DNA of 64,000 bases, taken from the NCBI RefSeq assembly GCF_004342025.1, contig NZ_SLWN01000013.1, positions 177,823-241,822 of the forward strand, read 5' to 3'. Position 1 is the first letter of the stretch. Every line of letters begins with the position of its first letter. Below are positions 25,097-32,615 of the stretch, one piece after another. The position numbers and the translations under genes were made by a program. The notes under the pieces are model-generated. The model was not told the origin of the DNA, ran no database searches, and saw nothing but the letters and a program-made list of their open reading frames with translations. This DNA comes from Kribbella steppae (GTDB lineage Bacteria; Actinomycetota; Actinomycetes; Propionibacteriales; Kribbellaceae).

Positions 25097-25747
25097 TCAG
25101 CGGGCCGGTGGGGCGCTCGCACGGATGATCACCACGTCCTCCTCGTCGACGTCAGCAGGGATCGTCCCTGCGACCTGTTGCGCTCGCATCAGCGGTCCCA
25201 GCGGACCGCGCGCGCTGGCTCGCGCCTCGACGTTCACCAGACCCGCCCGTCGCAGTCGCTGCATGGTGGCCTCGACCCGTACGAGTGACGAGTGCACGAG
25301 GAGCAGCACTCCACCGGGCCGCAGGTGGGCAGGGGCTCCGTCACACAGCGCGTCGATGATCAGCCGCCCGTCGCGGCCCGCCTCCCACGCCCGGCTCACG
25401 CCGAACCGCGGTACGTCGGGCCTCAGCGACGGCACGTACGGCGGATTGCTCACGATCAGGTCGAACCGCTGACCGGCGACAGGCGCGAACGTCCGGCCCT
25501 GGAGCGTCCGGACGCGCAGGCCAGCTCGGGTCGCGTTGAGCCGGACGGTCAGCAGTGCTCGTCTGGAGATGTCGATTGCGGTCGTGGTAGCGCCGCATTC
25601 CGCCGCGGTGAGGGCTAGGACCCCGCTCCCGGTGCAGACGTCGAGCGCCCGCGAACCCGCATCGACGGTCTCCTGGCGGATGGCCTCGGCCAACATCCAC
25701 GAGTCTGAGATCGGGGCGAAGACGCCCGGAAGGGTCAGCAGCTTCAT
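25097..25747 (-). CDS. HemK2/MTQ2-like methyltransferase
   Basis: 216 aa class I SAM methyltransferase: DVCTGSG (36-42) and NPPY (101-104), the latter typical of enzymes methylating glutamine/amide or ring nitrogens. It lacks the N-terminal domain of PrmC and is as short as the archaeal/eukaryal MTQ2 type. Its start overlaps the stop of the GCS2-like gene by 4 bp (ATGA), so the two are coupled. The substrate is not known; context suggests a metabolite rather than release factors (inference). Confidence 0.85.
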   Translation of the reverse strand: MKLLTLPGVFAPISDSWMLAEAIRQETVDAGSRALDVCTGSGVLALTAAECGATTTAIDISRRALLTVRLNATRAGLRVRTLQGRTFAPVAGQRFDLIVSNPPYVPSLRPDVPRFGVSRAWEAGRDGRLIIDALCDGAPAHLRPGGVLLLVHSSLVRVEATMQRLRRAGLVNVEARASARGPLGPLMRAQQVAGTIPADVDEEDVVIIRASAPPAR

Positions 25748-26988
25748 GCGCTGAACACCTCCGCGAGCCAGGGAACGACGCGATCAGGGCCGAGCGCACG
25801 CAGGTGCTCCACCGGTGGGTCCTCGACCATCGCCCGTACGTCGTCCAGGCCGCCCGGTGCGTAGGGCTCGGCAGCGTCGATCAGGTCGTGAAGGCGGAGC
25901 AGGGTGGATCGGGACTCGCCGGTGCGCAGGTCGAGAAGTTCTCCCCGGACGCCGTCGCGGAGCGCGGCCCACCGGTTCTCCGCGATTCTCCACGTCGGCG
26001 AGGGCGGTTGAAGTTCGCCGAGGTAGTGCAGGTCGGCAAGCCTGGCCGCGAGAGCATGGACGAACCGGGCAATCGCGCTGGTTCGGTCCACGGTCGCCTG
26101 TACGTCCAGGACTCGCAGCTCGAGCGTGCCGTAGCGGAGATGCGGTCGAAGCTCCCACCACCACTCCGAAGCATCGGTCACGGCGCCCCCTCGCACCGCC
26201 CAGGCAAGGCCGTCGGCGAACTGCTCCCAGGAGCTGATGATCGGGGGCACACCTTGGCGGGGAAGCTGGGAAGCGATCACCGGGCGCACCGAGCACAAGC
26301 CGGTGTCCCGGCCGGCCGCGAAGGGGGCGGCTCCGGCCAGCGCCGCCAGCTCCGGCAGGAGATCTCGCAGTGCGTGGTAGACGCCCAGCGTGCAGTCGGC
26401 GTCACCAAAGGCCAGATGCACTTGCAATGAGGAGACCAGCTGCCGGCCGATCACCTCGCGGTATCGCACCCCGAGCCCGGCGGCCCGCTCCGTGGCCGAA
26501 AGTGCTGTAGGCCCTTCGAGAAGTGGGTGGACGGGCGCGGCGATCGCGGCCAAGTCGGGACCGCAGGCGGCGGCGACCAGCGCTCGGCACGAGCGCAGCT
26601 CCTCGACGGCCTCCGCCACGTTCTCGTGAACGGAGGTCGCGATCTCGAGCTGACACGCCGGCAGCTCCGGCTTCACCCGCGGGTCGCCGATGCCCGCCAC
26701 CACGGCGGCGACATCCACCGGTAGCCAGCTCCCCCGCCAAACCAGCAGGAGCTCCTCCTCGAACCCCACGGTGCCCGCGACGGTGCCGGCAAACAGCGAC
26801 CGGAGCATCGCAGCGTCAAGGGGCGCAGCGTCAAGGGGCGCAACGTCGAGGGACGCGCCCAGCCGCCGGCCGGACGGTGAAGCGCCGGCAGACCTTCGGA
26901 GCCCGCTCCGGCCAACTATTGACGTGCTCAACAGCGGATCGTTCAGCCCCAACCCCGCAGCGGGGCGGACGGATTCGTCGTCGGTCAC
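25744..26988 (-). CDS. GCS2-type carboxylate-amine ligase (YbdK-like)
   Basis: 414 aa. The ATP-grasp-like GCS2 fold starts at VGFEEELLLV (about 70) and continues through RVKPELPACQLEIATSVH, LQVHLAFGDAD and LELRVLDVQ. It joins a carboxylate to an amine, as in gamma-glutamylcysteine synthesis, but relatives often have unknown substrates. The start is GTG 26988 with GGAGG six bases upstream, better than the ATG at 27144; a shorter start at ATG 26808 is possible. The N-terminus carries a threefold 15-bp repeat. Confidence 0.83.
   Translation of the reverse strand: MTDDESVRPAAGLGLNDPLLSTSIVGRSGLRRSAGASPSGRRLGASLDVAPLDAAPLDAAMLRSLFAGTVAGTVGFEEELLLVWRGSWLPVDVAAVVAGIGDPRVKPELPACQLEIATSVHENVAEAVEELRSCRALVAAACGPDLAAIAAPVHPLLEGPTALSATERAAGLGVRYREVIGRQLVSSLQVHLAFGDADCTLGVYHALRDLLPELAALAGAAPFAAGRDTGLCSVRPVIASQLPRQGVPPIISSWEQFADGLAWAVRGGAVTDASEWWWELRPHLRYGTLELRVLDVQATVDRTSAIARFVHALAARLADLHYLGELQPPSPTWRIAENRWAALRDGVRGELLDLRTGESRSTLLRLHDLIDAAEPYAPGGLDDVRAMVEDPPVEHLRALGPDRVVPWLAEVFSA
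26810..26854 (-). repeat. Three tandem 15-bp repeats inside the ligase N-terminus
   Basis: Forward strand: GCAGCGTCAAGGGGC twice exactly, then GCAACGTCGAGGGAC. It encodes DVAPL-DAAPL-DAA in the poorly conserved N-terminal part, so copy number could change in steps of five residues without breaking frame. Confidence 0.85.
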
Positions 26989-27321
26989 CCAAAGCCTCCA
27001 GTCCGCGCCAGACCCAGCGCGCAACGGCGTACCAGAGGCTTCCCTTTGAACCCCGCGACCTCCCCGGTACCCCGACGCACACATCAACCCCCTTCGCCGC
27101 GGGCAGGCCCAGCCCTGCCCGACGATCAGACGCGCCAGCCGCACCCGCGCACGGAGTCAGACAGCGTTGGCTGGGCCACCACCATGGCGTGGACTGCGGC
27201 CCGCAGGGCGGCCCAGTGCATTACCTCGGGCTAGCAACTGACAGGCCGATGCACGAACCCTCAGCAGCTGCCGAAGGCGCACCGCATGGCCAACGCCAAG
27301 CCGCTCACCTGCAGATCATGC
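26989..27321. other. Leader region of the ligase gene, no gene recognised
   Basis: The ligase frame stays open to 27144 but has no good start beyond 26988. At 27067-27090 (minus) a GGGT-N14-GGGTAC is a weak SigB-like promoter candidate, 79 bp upstream of the GTG. Nothing else is recognisable. Confidence 0.35.
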
Positions 27322-27609
27322 TCAGGGCTTCTGCCCCGGATCGACTGCCTCGCCAAGGCCGTCGGTAGCCTGCGTCACCTGGTCGGCGACGCCATCCACC
27401 GGCAGGTCGAGACCGGTGGCGGCGTCGACGTGTTCGCCGGCGGTGTCGGCATATCCTTGCGCGGTTTCGCCGAGGCCGTCGGTCGCCTGCGTCACCTGGT
27501 CGGCGGCATCGCCGACCGGAAGGTCGATGCCGGTCGCGTCGCTGACCTTCTCACTGGCGCCCTGCAGCAGTTCAGAGGCTTTGTTCTTCAACATGTCGAA
27601 CACACTCAT
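27322..27609 (-). CDS. Small amphipathic helical repeat protein
   Basis: 95 aa. After a short head (MSVFDMLKNKASELLQGASEKVSD) it has two copies of a repeat of about 36 residues: GIDLPVGDAADQVTQATDG and GLDLPVDGVADQVTQATDG, separated by a Gly/Tyr/Thr linker. Acidic, no membrane helix. It resembles LEA or antitoxin-like stress peptides, without a defined family. The start ATG 27609 has GAAGGA at good spacing. Confidence 0.65.
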   Translation of the reverse strand: MSVFDMLKNKASELLQGASEKVSDATGIDLPVGDAADQVTQATDGLGETAQGYADTAGEHVDAATGLDLPVDGVADQVTQATDGLGEAVDPGQKP

Positions 27610-28113
27610 GCGCAATCCTTCGGTTCCGTGGTTACCGGACGTTGCGTTGCTAACCCCCAGTGTGACGGATACAAGACCTCACTCAAGCCAACCGCGCTGG
27701 TTCACCAGTTGACGAGGGCGCTGAGAAGGGAAAGTGCCTCGGCGCTGCGGCTGTCCGGTCCGCGTGGTAGACGACGAGTTCCTGCCCCCGGCGCACAGTC
27801 GAGTCTTGATAGAGGATCCGAACGAACGCAACAGTTCTGCCGCTGATCGTGGCGGGCTCTCCCTCGCAGTTCCAGCCACCCATAGGCTGCCTCATCAAGG
27901 TCAAGACGTTGAGTTCGCCATTTGGCAAGGACGGCGCGCACGACGTTCTGATATTGCGATGCGGAGTCTGTCCTCTACATGAAACGCGAAGCAAGCCCAG
28001 GCGGCAGTGCCAACCCGCGGATAGACAGCCGCCTAGGGATCCCTCTGCCTGAGGTCTTCCTGCATGGCTCGGTGTGCCGCCACAACGACGTCGGCGGTGC
28101 CGAATCGTGGTAG
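27610..28113. other. 504-bp stretch without a convincing gene
   Basis: Two minus-strand frames between 27680 and 27960 are open and look partly protein-like (for example RTVAFVRILYQDST), but third-position GC is only moderate and no start stands out. I treat it as non-coding or decayed. Confidence 0.3.
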
Positions 28114-28635
28114 TTATGCCTCGGGTGCCTTGCGGGGACGGAATCTCGAGCGGAACTTCGAGTCGTACTCCAGCCGCACGTATCCCGAGGAGTGCACCCC
28201 CACCGCAACGATCCCCACGGCCAGGAACACGATCCCCGCGACGATCGACATGTGCCAGAAGGCCGCCGTGAGGCCGACGAACGCCGAGGCTTGCGCGACC
28301 GCCTTGGCCACCTCGACGAACGGTGACTTGCTCGCCCGATGCCGAAACTCTTCCTGCCGATTCAGCACCAGGAGCGCGGCGAGCAACGGTATCGAGACGG
28401 CGAACGCGATGACGCACACCATCGCGGACGGGTCGAGCGAGGTCTCCGTCAGGAACGGCTGGACCACTACCAGGCCGGCGCCCGCCAGTCCTCCGTAGAT
28501 CAGGTTGGACTGGCGGATCCATTCCACCTGGGCCGCCGGGTCGGCGGCGGCTTCTTCGGCTTCCTGCCGAATCCGTTCGGCTTCGGCTTCCACCAGACGC
28601 GCCTGCTCAGCCAGGAAGTCCTTGTCCTCGTTCAT
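28114..28635 (-). CDS. Small four-helix membrane protein with coiled-coil head
   Basis: 173 aa. A charged N-terminal helix (residues 5-38, Glu/Ala-rich, probably coiled coil) precedes four membrane segments (about 44-63, 69-92, 109-128, 129-149) and a basic cytosolic tail. The ATG has GGGAGG upstream. No family is recognised. It is probably stress- or envelope-related, by neighbours only. Confidence 0.7.
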   Translation of the reverse strand: MNEDKDFLAEQARLVEAEAERIRQEAEEAAADPAAQVEWIRQSNLIYGGLAGAGLVVVQPFLTETSLDPSAMVCVIAFAVSIPLLAALLVLNRQEEFRHRASKSPFVEVAKAVAQASAFVGLTAAFWHMSIVAGIVFLAVGIVAVGVHSSGYVRLEYDSKFRSRFRPRKAPEA

Positions 28636-28783
28636 GTGCCCATCCTCCCGAAACCCCGCCGGTCATCGCGATCCGACCTCCAGCGAGGGCGGATGGCTCC
28701 CGCAGCAAAGGCCTCCACGTCGGCTCCCGATCACACCGGAGTGGTCACACAGTGCTCGGTCTGTGTTGATCCGGCTGCAGACC

Positions 28784-28933
28784 TCAGCCTAGGTATTCGG
28801 TGCTCAGCAGGCCGAGGGCGAGACCTGCGGGAATCAGGACGGCGCCGACCGCGATTCGCCCGCGCAGGACCGCCACGAGGCCTGTGACGGTGAGAATCAT
28901 GGCGATGACCCAGAGGATCATTCCAACGGGCAT
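28784..28933 (-). CDS. Small two-helix membrane protein
   Basis: 49 aa, almost entirely two hydrophobic helices (about 4-22 and 27-44) separated by RGR, of a common short actinobacterial hydrophobic-protein type. The start could be ATG 28933, 28921 or 28978; none has a strong site. It is divergent from the transporter gene. Confidence 0.55.
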   Translation of the reverse strand: MPVGMILWVIAMILTVTGLVAVLRGRIAVGAVLIPAGLALGLLSTEYLG

Positions 28934-29031
28934 CGGCGAAATGTAGCGCGTGTTCAGCCGAAGTGGCGGGATTCTCACACACCTCTAACACCGATTACGA
29001 GATGGCCCGCAGGTCATGCATTCTGGCCCGC

Positions 29032-31011
29032 GTGAGCACTCCAGACGAGTACGTCGTACCGGCCACAGTCAGCGGGCCGGGCGAGCAATCTGCCCCTAGC
29101 CGCGGGCTGCCGGGCTGGCTTCTGCAGCACCGGGTGCAGCCGGTCGGACCCGAAGCCGGCGAAGGCCACGCCACACCACAGGCCTGGTGGAAGGTGATGT
29201 GCCTGACCGGCGTCGACTACTTCTCGACCTTGTCGTACCTGCCCGGGATCGCCGCCCTCGCGGCAGGTGCCTTGTCACCTCTCGCGACGCTGCTGATTGT
29301 CGCCCTGACGCTGCTGGGCATGTTGCCGATGTACCGGCGGGTGGCCAAGGAGAGTCCGCATGGACAGGGCTCGATCGCGATGCTGGAGAACCTCCTGCCG
29401 TTCTGGCGGGGCAAGCTGTTCGTTCTTGTTCTGCTCGGCTTCGTGGCAACGTCCTGGATCATCACCATCACCCTGTCCTCGGCCGACGCGACCGTGCACC
29501 TGATCGAGAATCCCTACACCCCGGACTTCCTGCACGGACAGGAGGTCGCGGTCACCGTGGTGCTGCTGCTGATCCTCGGCGGGGTGTTCCTGATGGGCTT
29601 CAGCGAAGCCGTCGGCGTCGCGATCCCCTTGGTCGGGATCTTCCTCGCCCTCAACGCCGTGATCGTGGTCGTCGGCCTGTACGACGTCGCGACCGTTCCC
29701 GGCGCGTTCTCGAGCTGGGTCGACGCCCTCACCGCCGGCCGGGAGGGCTTCGGCGGAGTCATCGGACCAGCTGTCGTTGCCTTCCCGCTCCTCGTGCTCG
29801 GCCTGTCCGGCTTCGAGACCGGTGTCAGCATGATGCCACTGGTCGCCGCCGACGGCCAGGATGCCGAGGAACGGCTCGCGAACCGCATCCGCAACACCAA
29901 GAAGCTGCTCACGGCGGCGGCTCTGATCATGAGCGTCTATCTGCTGGCGACCAGCTTCATCACGACGGTCCTCATCCCGGCCAACGAGTTCGAACCCGGC
30001 GGCGCGGCCAGCGGCCGGGCACTCGCCTACCTCGCCCACGAGATGCTCGGCGAAGGCTTCGGCACCGTCTACGACCTCAGCAGCGTTCTCATCCTTTGGT
30101 TCGCGGGCGCCTCGGCGATGGCCGGGCTGATCAACATCGTGCCGCGCTACCTCCCGTCGTACGGAATGGCGCCCGAGTGGGGCCGCGCCGTACGTCCCGT
30201 GGTGCTGGTCTACACCGCGATCAGCATCGCGATCACCATCGCCTTCGGCGCCGACGTCGACGCCCAGGCAGGTGCCTACGCCACCGGGATCCTGGTGATG
30301 ATGGTCTCCGGCGCCGTCGCGGTCACCATCTCCGCCGCGCGGCGAGGCCAACGGCGGGCCGCGATCGCGTTCACCGTTCTCACCCTGGTCCTGCTCTACG
30401 CTCTGGTCGAGAACATCATCGAGAAGCCCGACGGCATCGCCATCTCCGGCCTGTTCATCGCCGGCATCATCACCGTCTCGCTGATCTCGCGCGTCTCCCG
30501 CACCACCGAGTTGCGCGCCGACCGGATCGAGTTCGACGACGCAGCTCGCGAGTTCCTCACCGACTCGATCCGCCGCGACGGCATCCTCAACATCATCGCC
30601 AACCAACGCCAGGCCGGCGACGCCGCCGAGTACGCCGCCAAAGAGGCTGACGTCCGCGACGCCGATCCGGTCCCCCACCGCACCGACGTCCTGTTCCTCG
30701 AGATCGACGTGGTCGACCCGTCCACGTTCAGCGACGTACTGCGGGTCAAGGGGGTCGACGTCGACGGGCACCGGGTACTGCGGGCCGACAGCCCCGCGGT
30801 TCCCAACGCGATCGCCGCGATCCTGCTGGCATTGCGCGACACCACCCACGTCACGCCGCACTGCCACTTCGAGTGGTCCGAAGGCAACCCGCTCAGCCAC
30901 CTGCTGCGGTACCTCATCCTGGGCCGCGGTGACACCGCGCCCGTCGTCCGCGAAATCATCCGCCAGCACGAATCCGACCCGACCCGCAGGCCGGGAATCC
31001 ACGTCGGCTGA
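29032..31011 (+). CDS. APC-superfamily amino-acid/cation permease
   Basis: About 659 aa with 12 predicted membrane helices between residues 60 and 490 and a cytosolic C-terminal domain of about 150 residues. Conserved patterns are GVDYFSTLSYLPGIA in the first helix, HGQGSIAMLENLLPFWRGK, and SGFETGVSMMPLV. The group includes putative K+/amino-acid transporters; the substrate is unknown. The start is taken as GTG 29032; the ATG at 29002 or 28963 is possible and none has a good ribosome binding site. The next gene appears to encode a domain found fused to relatives. Confidence 0.82.
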   Translation: MSTPDEYVVPATVSGPGEQSAPSRGLPGWLLQHRVQPVGPEAGEGHATPQAWWKVMCLTGVDYFSTLSYLPGIAALAAGALSPLATLLIVALTLLGMLPMYRRVAKESPHGQGSIAMLENLLPFWRGKLFVLVLLGFVATSWIITITLSSADATVHLIENPYTPDFLHGQEVAVTVVLLLILGGVFLMGFSEAVGVAIPLVGIFLALNAVIVVVGLYDVATVPGAFSSWVDALTAGREGFGGVIGPAVVAFPLLVLGLSGFETGVSMMPLVAADGQDAEERLANRIRNTKKLLTAAALIMSVYLLATSFITTVLIPANEFEPGGAASGRALAYLAHEMLGEGFGTVYDLSSVLILWFAGASAMAGLINIVPRYLPSYGMAPEWGRAVRPVVLVYTAISIAITIAFGADVDAQAGAYATGILVMMVSGAVAVTISAARRGQRRAAIAFTVLTLVLLYALVENIIEKPDGIAISGLFIAGIITVSLISRVSRTTELRADRIEFDDAAREFLTDSIRRDGILNIIANQRQAGDAAEYAAKEADVRDADPVPHRTDVLFLEIDVVDPSTFSDVLRVKGVDVDGHRVLRADSPAVPNAIAAILLALRDTTHVTPHCHFEWSEGNPLSHLLRYLILGRGDTAPVVREIIRQHESDPTRRPGIHVG

Positions 31012-31063
31012 GAACATCATGTGAGACCGGCGTTTGGCCTGTCAGCAAAGGCGTTAGAGGTCC

Positions 31064-31735
31064 GTGAGTACGGCCCTCTCGGCCGATCGTACGACGGACA
31101 GTGGACAGGTGACTGTCACCTGGCAACGCTGGCAGCCTCAGATCCCTTTGGTCGCCTTCTACGACGAACGCCGCAGCCTCAGCGATCCGATCGTCAACTA
31201 CGTCGCCAACACCAAGATCGACACCGTGTTCGTCCTGATCCCGGAGGTCGAACCCGATCACCTGTGGCGGCGCCTCCTCCAGAACCAGCGCGGAGCCATC
31301 CTCGCCCACGCCCTGCGCAAGAACACGAACGCCGTCGTCGGCCGACTCCGCTTCCGCGTCCCCGCCAACGAGCCCGATGCCGGCACCGATACCCAGAAGC
31401 AGAGCTTAGGGAAATATGTTCTGGACAGGCTGCCATCGGGGTGTGACCTTGAAGCGCAAGGATTGAACCGAGGCTTGCGGGGAACTCGTTCATCAGGCCC
31501 GGCCGTCGGGCTCGAGACCGGGGACCTGGCTCAGGCCGTGCGCGTTGATCGAAACAGCGCGCGCGGGCGCCTACATCGTCACTGGGCTCGGCGTTTCCGG
31601 GGCGATGCGCCAAGGGCGACCCCGGGATCTACGCCGTGCCGCGCGCTGAGGCTTCCTGACCATCCTGAGTCCCGGCCGCGGTTTCGGCGTTCACTCGTCG
31701 GGCTCGGTGCGGGGGGAGTCTGCGGGTGTCGATGA
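31064..31735 (+). CDS. Stand-alone APC C-terminal-like domain with an anomalous tail
   Basis: From GTG 31064 (AGAGG upstream) the first 100-110 residues form a compact domain: IPLVAFYDERRSLSDPIVNYV, VFVLIPEVEPDHLWRRLLQNQ and ILAHALRKNTNAVV. This resembles the C-terminal cytosolic domain (P-hR-SL..P..Y, E.hP..WW..hLHNQ) fused to many APC permeases. After about residue 118 the reading becomes Arg/Gly-rich and runs 107 bp antisense into the ANTAR gene. The natural stop was probably lost or the real end is near 31400. Confidence 0.5.
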   Translation: MSTALSADRTTDSGQVTVTWQRWQPQIPLVAFYDERRSLSDPIVNYVANTKIDTVFVLIPEVEPDHLWRRLLQNQRGAILAHALRKNTNAVVGRLRFRVPANEPDAGTDTQKQSLGKYVLDRLPSGCDLEAQGLNRGLRGTRSSGPAVGLETGDLAQAVRVDRNSARGRLHRHWARRFRGDAPRATPGSTPCRALRLPDHPESRPRFRRSLVGLGAGGVCGCR

Positions 31736-32465
31736 GTTCCTGGGCGACATCGCGCAGTTTGGTGTTGGTGTGTTGTGAGTAGCGTCTGAGGACTGTGAAG
31801 GCCCGGTCGCTGTCGAGGTCGTAGCGCTCCATCAAGATCCCCATCGCCTGTCCGACCAGTTTGCGGGCGTCGACGGCTTGCCCGAGGGTGGCCTCGCGGC
31901 GGGCAGTGGCGACTGCGACCGAGGCGTGCCGCGCAAGGATGTGCGCGATCGCAATGTCATCGGCGCCGAAGGCGTCGGGCGTGGTGCTGTAGAGGCCGAG
32001 CATCCCGACGGTGCCGGCGGCGGTGGTCAGCGGCACGTCCAACACGGTGCGGACGCCGAGTTCGCGGACCTCGGCAGCCCATGCGGGCCAGCGCCCGTCA
32101 GTGGTCGTGTCCGATACCAGGACGTCCTGGCCGGTTCGCATCGCCTCGACCAGCGGCGCATGCCCAGTCGCCATGGCGTGATGGAAGATCTCGCAGACCA
32201 GCGGGTCGGTAGCAGCCGGAACCTCGGGGCGGCCGCGGCTATGAAGGGCAACACCGGCATAGGAGCAGTCCAGGGCCTGCAGCGCGAAGTCCACGACCGC
32301 CTGGACGGTCTCCTCGACTCCGGGCGCGTCGTGCAACTCGACCGCCAACCGGGCGAACACATCGGCGGCGGCCGCGCCGTCAGGATTGATCGTCGCCAAC
32401 TCGGTCTCCGGGGGCGCCTCGGTACGAGCACCCCGCTGACCGGTGTGATCTGTGCGATCCATCAT
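31629..32465 (-). CDS. GAF-ANTAR transcription antitermination regulator
   Basis: 278 aa. A GAF domain (about 35-175; LDVPLTTAAGTVGMLGLYS) is followed by an ANTAR RNA-binding domain (about 195-250; ARKLVGQAMGILMERYDLDSDRAF). ANTAR proteins bind paired hexaloop stems in nascent RNA and prevent termination; no candidate target is obvious next door. The start ATG 32465 follows GGATGAGGGG. The C-terminal tail is Ala/Gly-rich. Confidence 0.88.
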   Translation of the reverse strand: MMDRTDHTGQRGARTEAPPETELATINPDGAAAADVFARLAVELHDAPGVEETVQAVVDFALQALDCSYAGVALHSRGRPEVPAATDPLVCEIFHHAMATGHAPLVEAMRTGQDVLVSDTTTDGRWPAWAAEVRELGVRTVLDVPLTTAAGTVGMLGLYSTTPDAFGADDIAIAHILARHASVAVATARREATLGQAVDARKLVGQAMGILMERYDLDSDRAFTVLRRYSQHTNTKLRDVAQELIDTRRLPPHRARRVNAETAAGTQDGQEASARGTA

Positions 32466-32615
32466 GCCCCTCATCCTCCCGCCCGCCCACGATCTGCTCA
32501 ACACGGCGCGCGCTCGTCCGCCACCCCGTCCGAGGTCAGACGGACCGCAGCGCCACTACCGACGGCCGCCGATCTGGGCGGCCGTCGGGTTGTTGTGGCT
32601 GCGGCTCGAACGGGC

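Noticed and set aside
27683..27960. Open minus-strand frames of 70-80 codons
   Set aside because: Two overlapping frames look equally plausible, third-position GC is low for this genome and neither has a clear start.
29275..31020. 581-codon minus-strand frame
   Set aside because: Asp/Glu/His/Gln-rich shadow of the APC permease with no recognisable domain.
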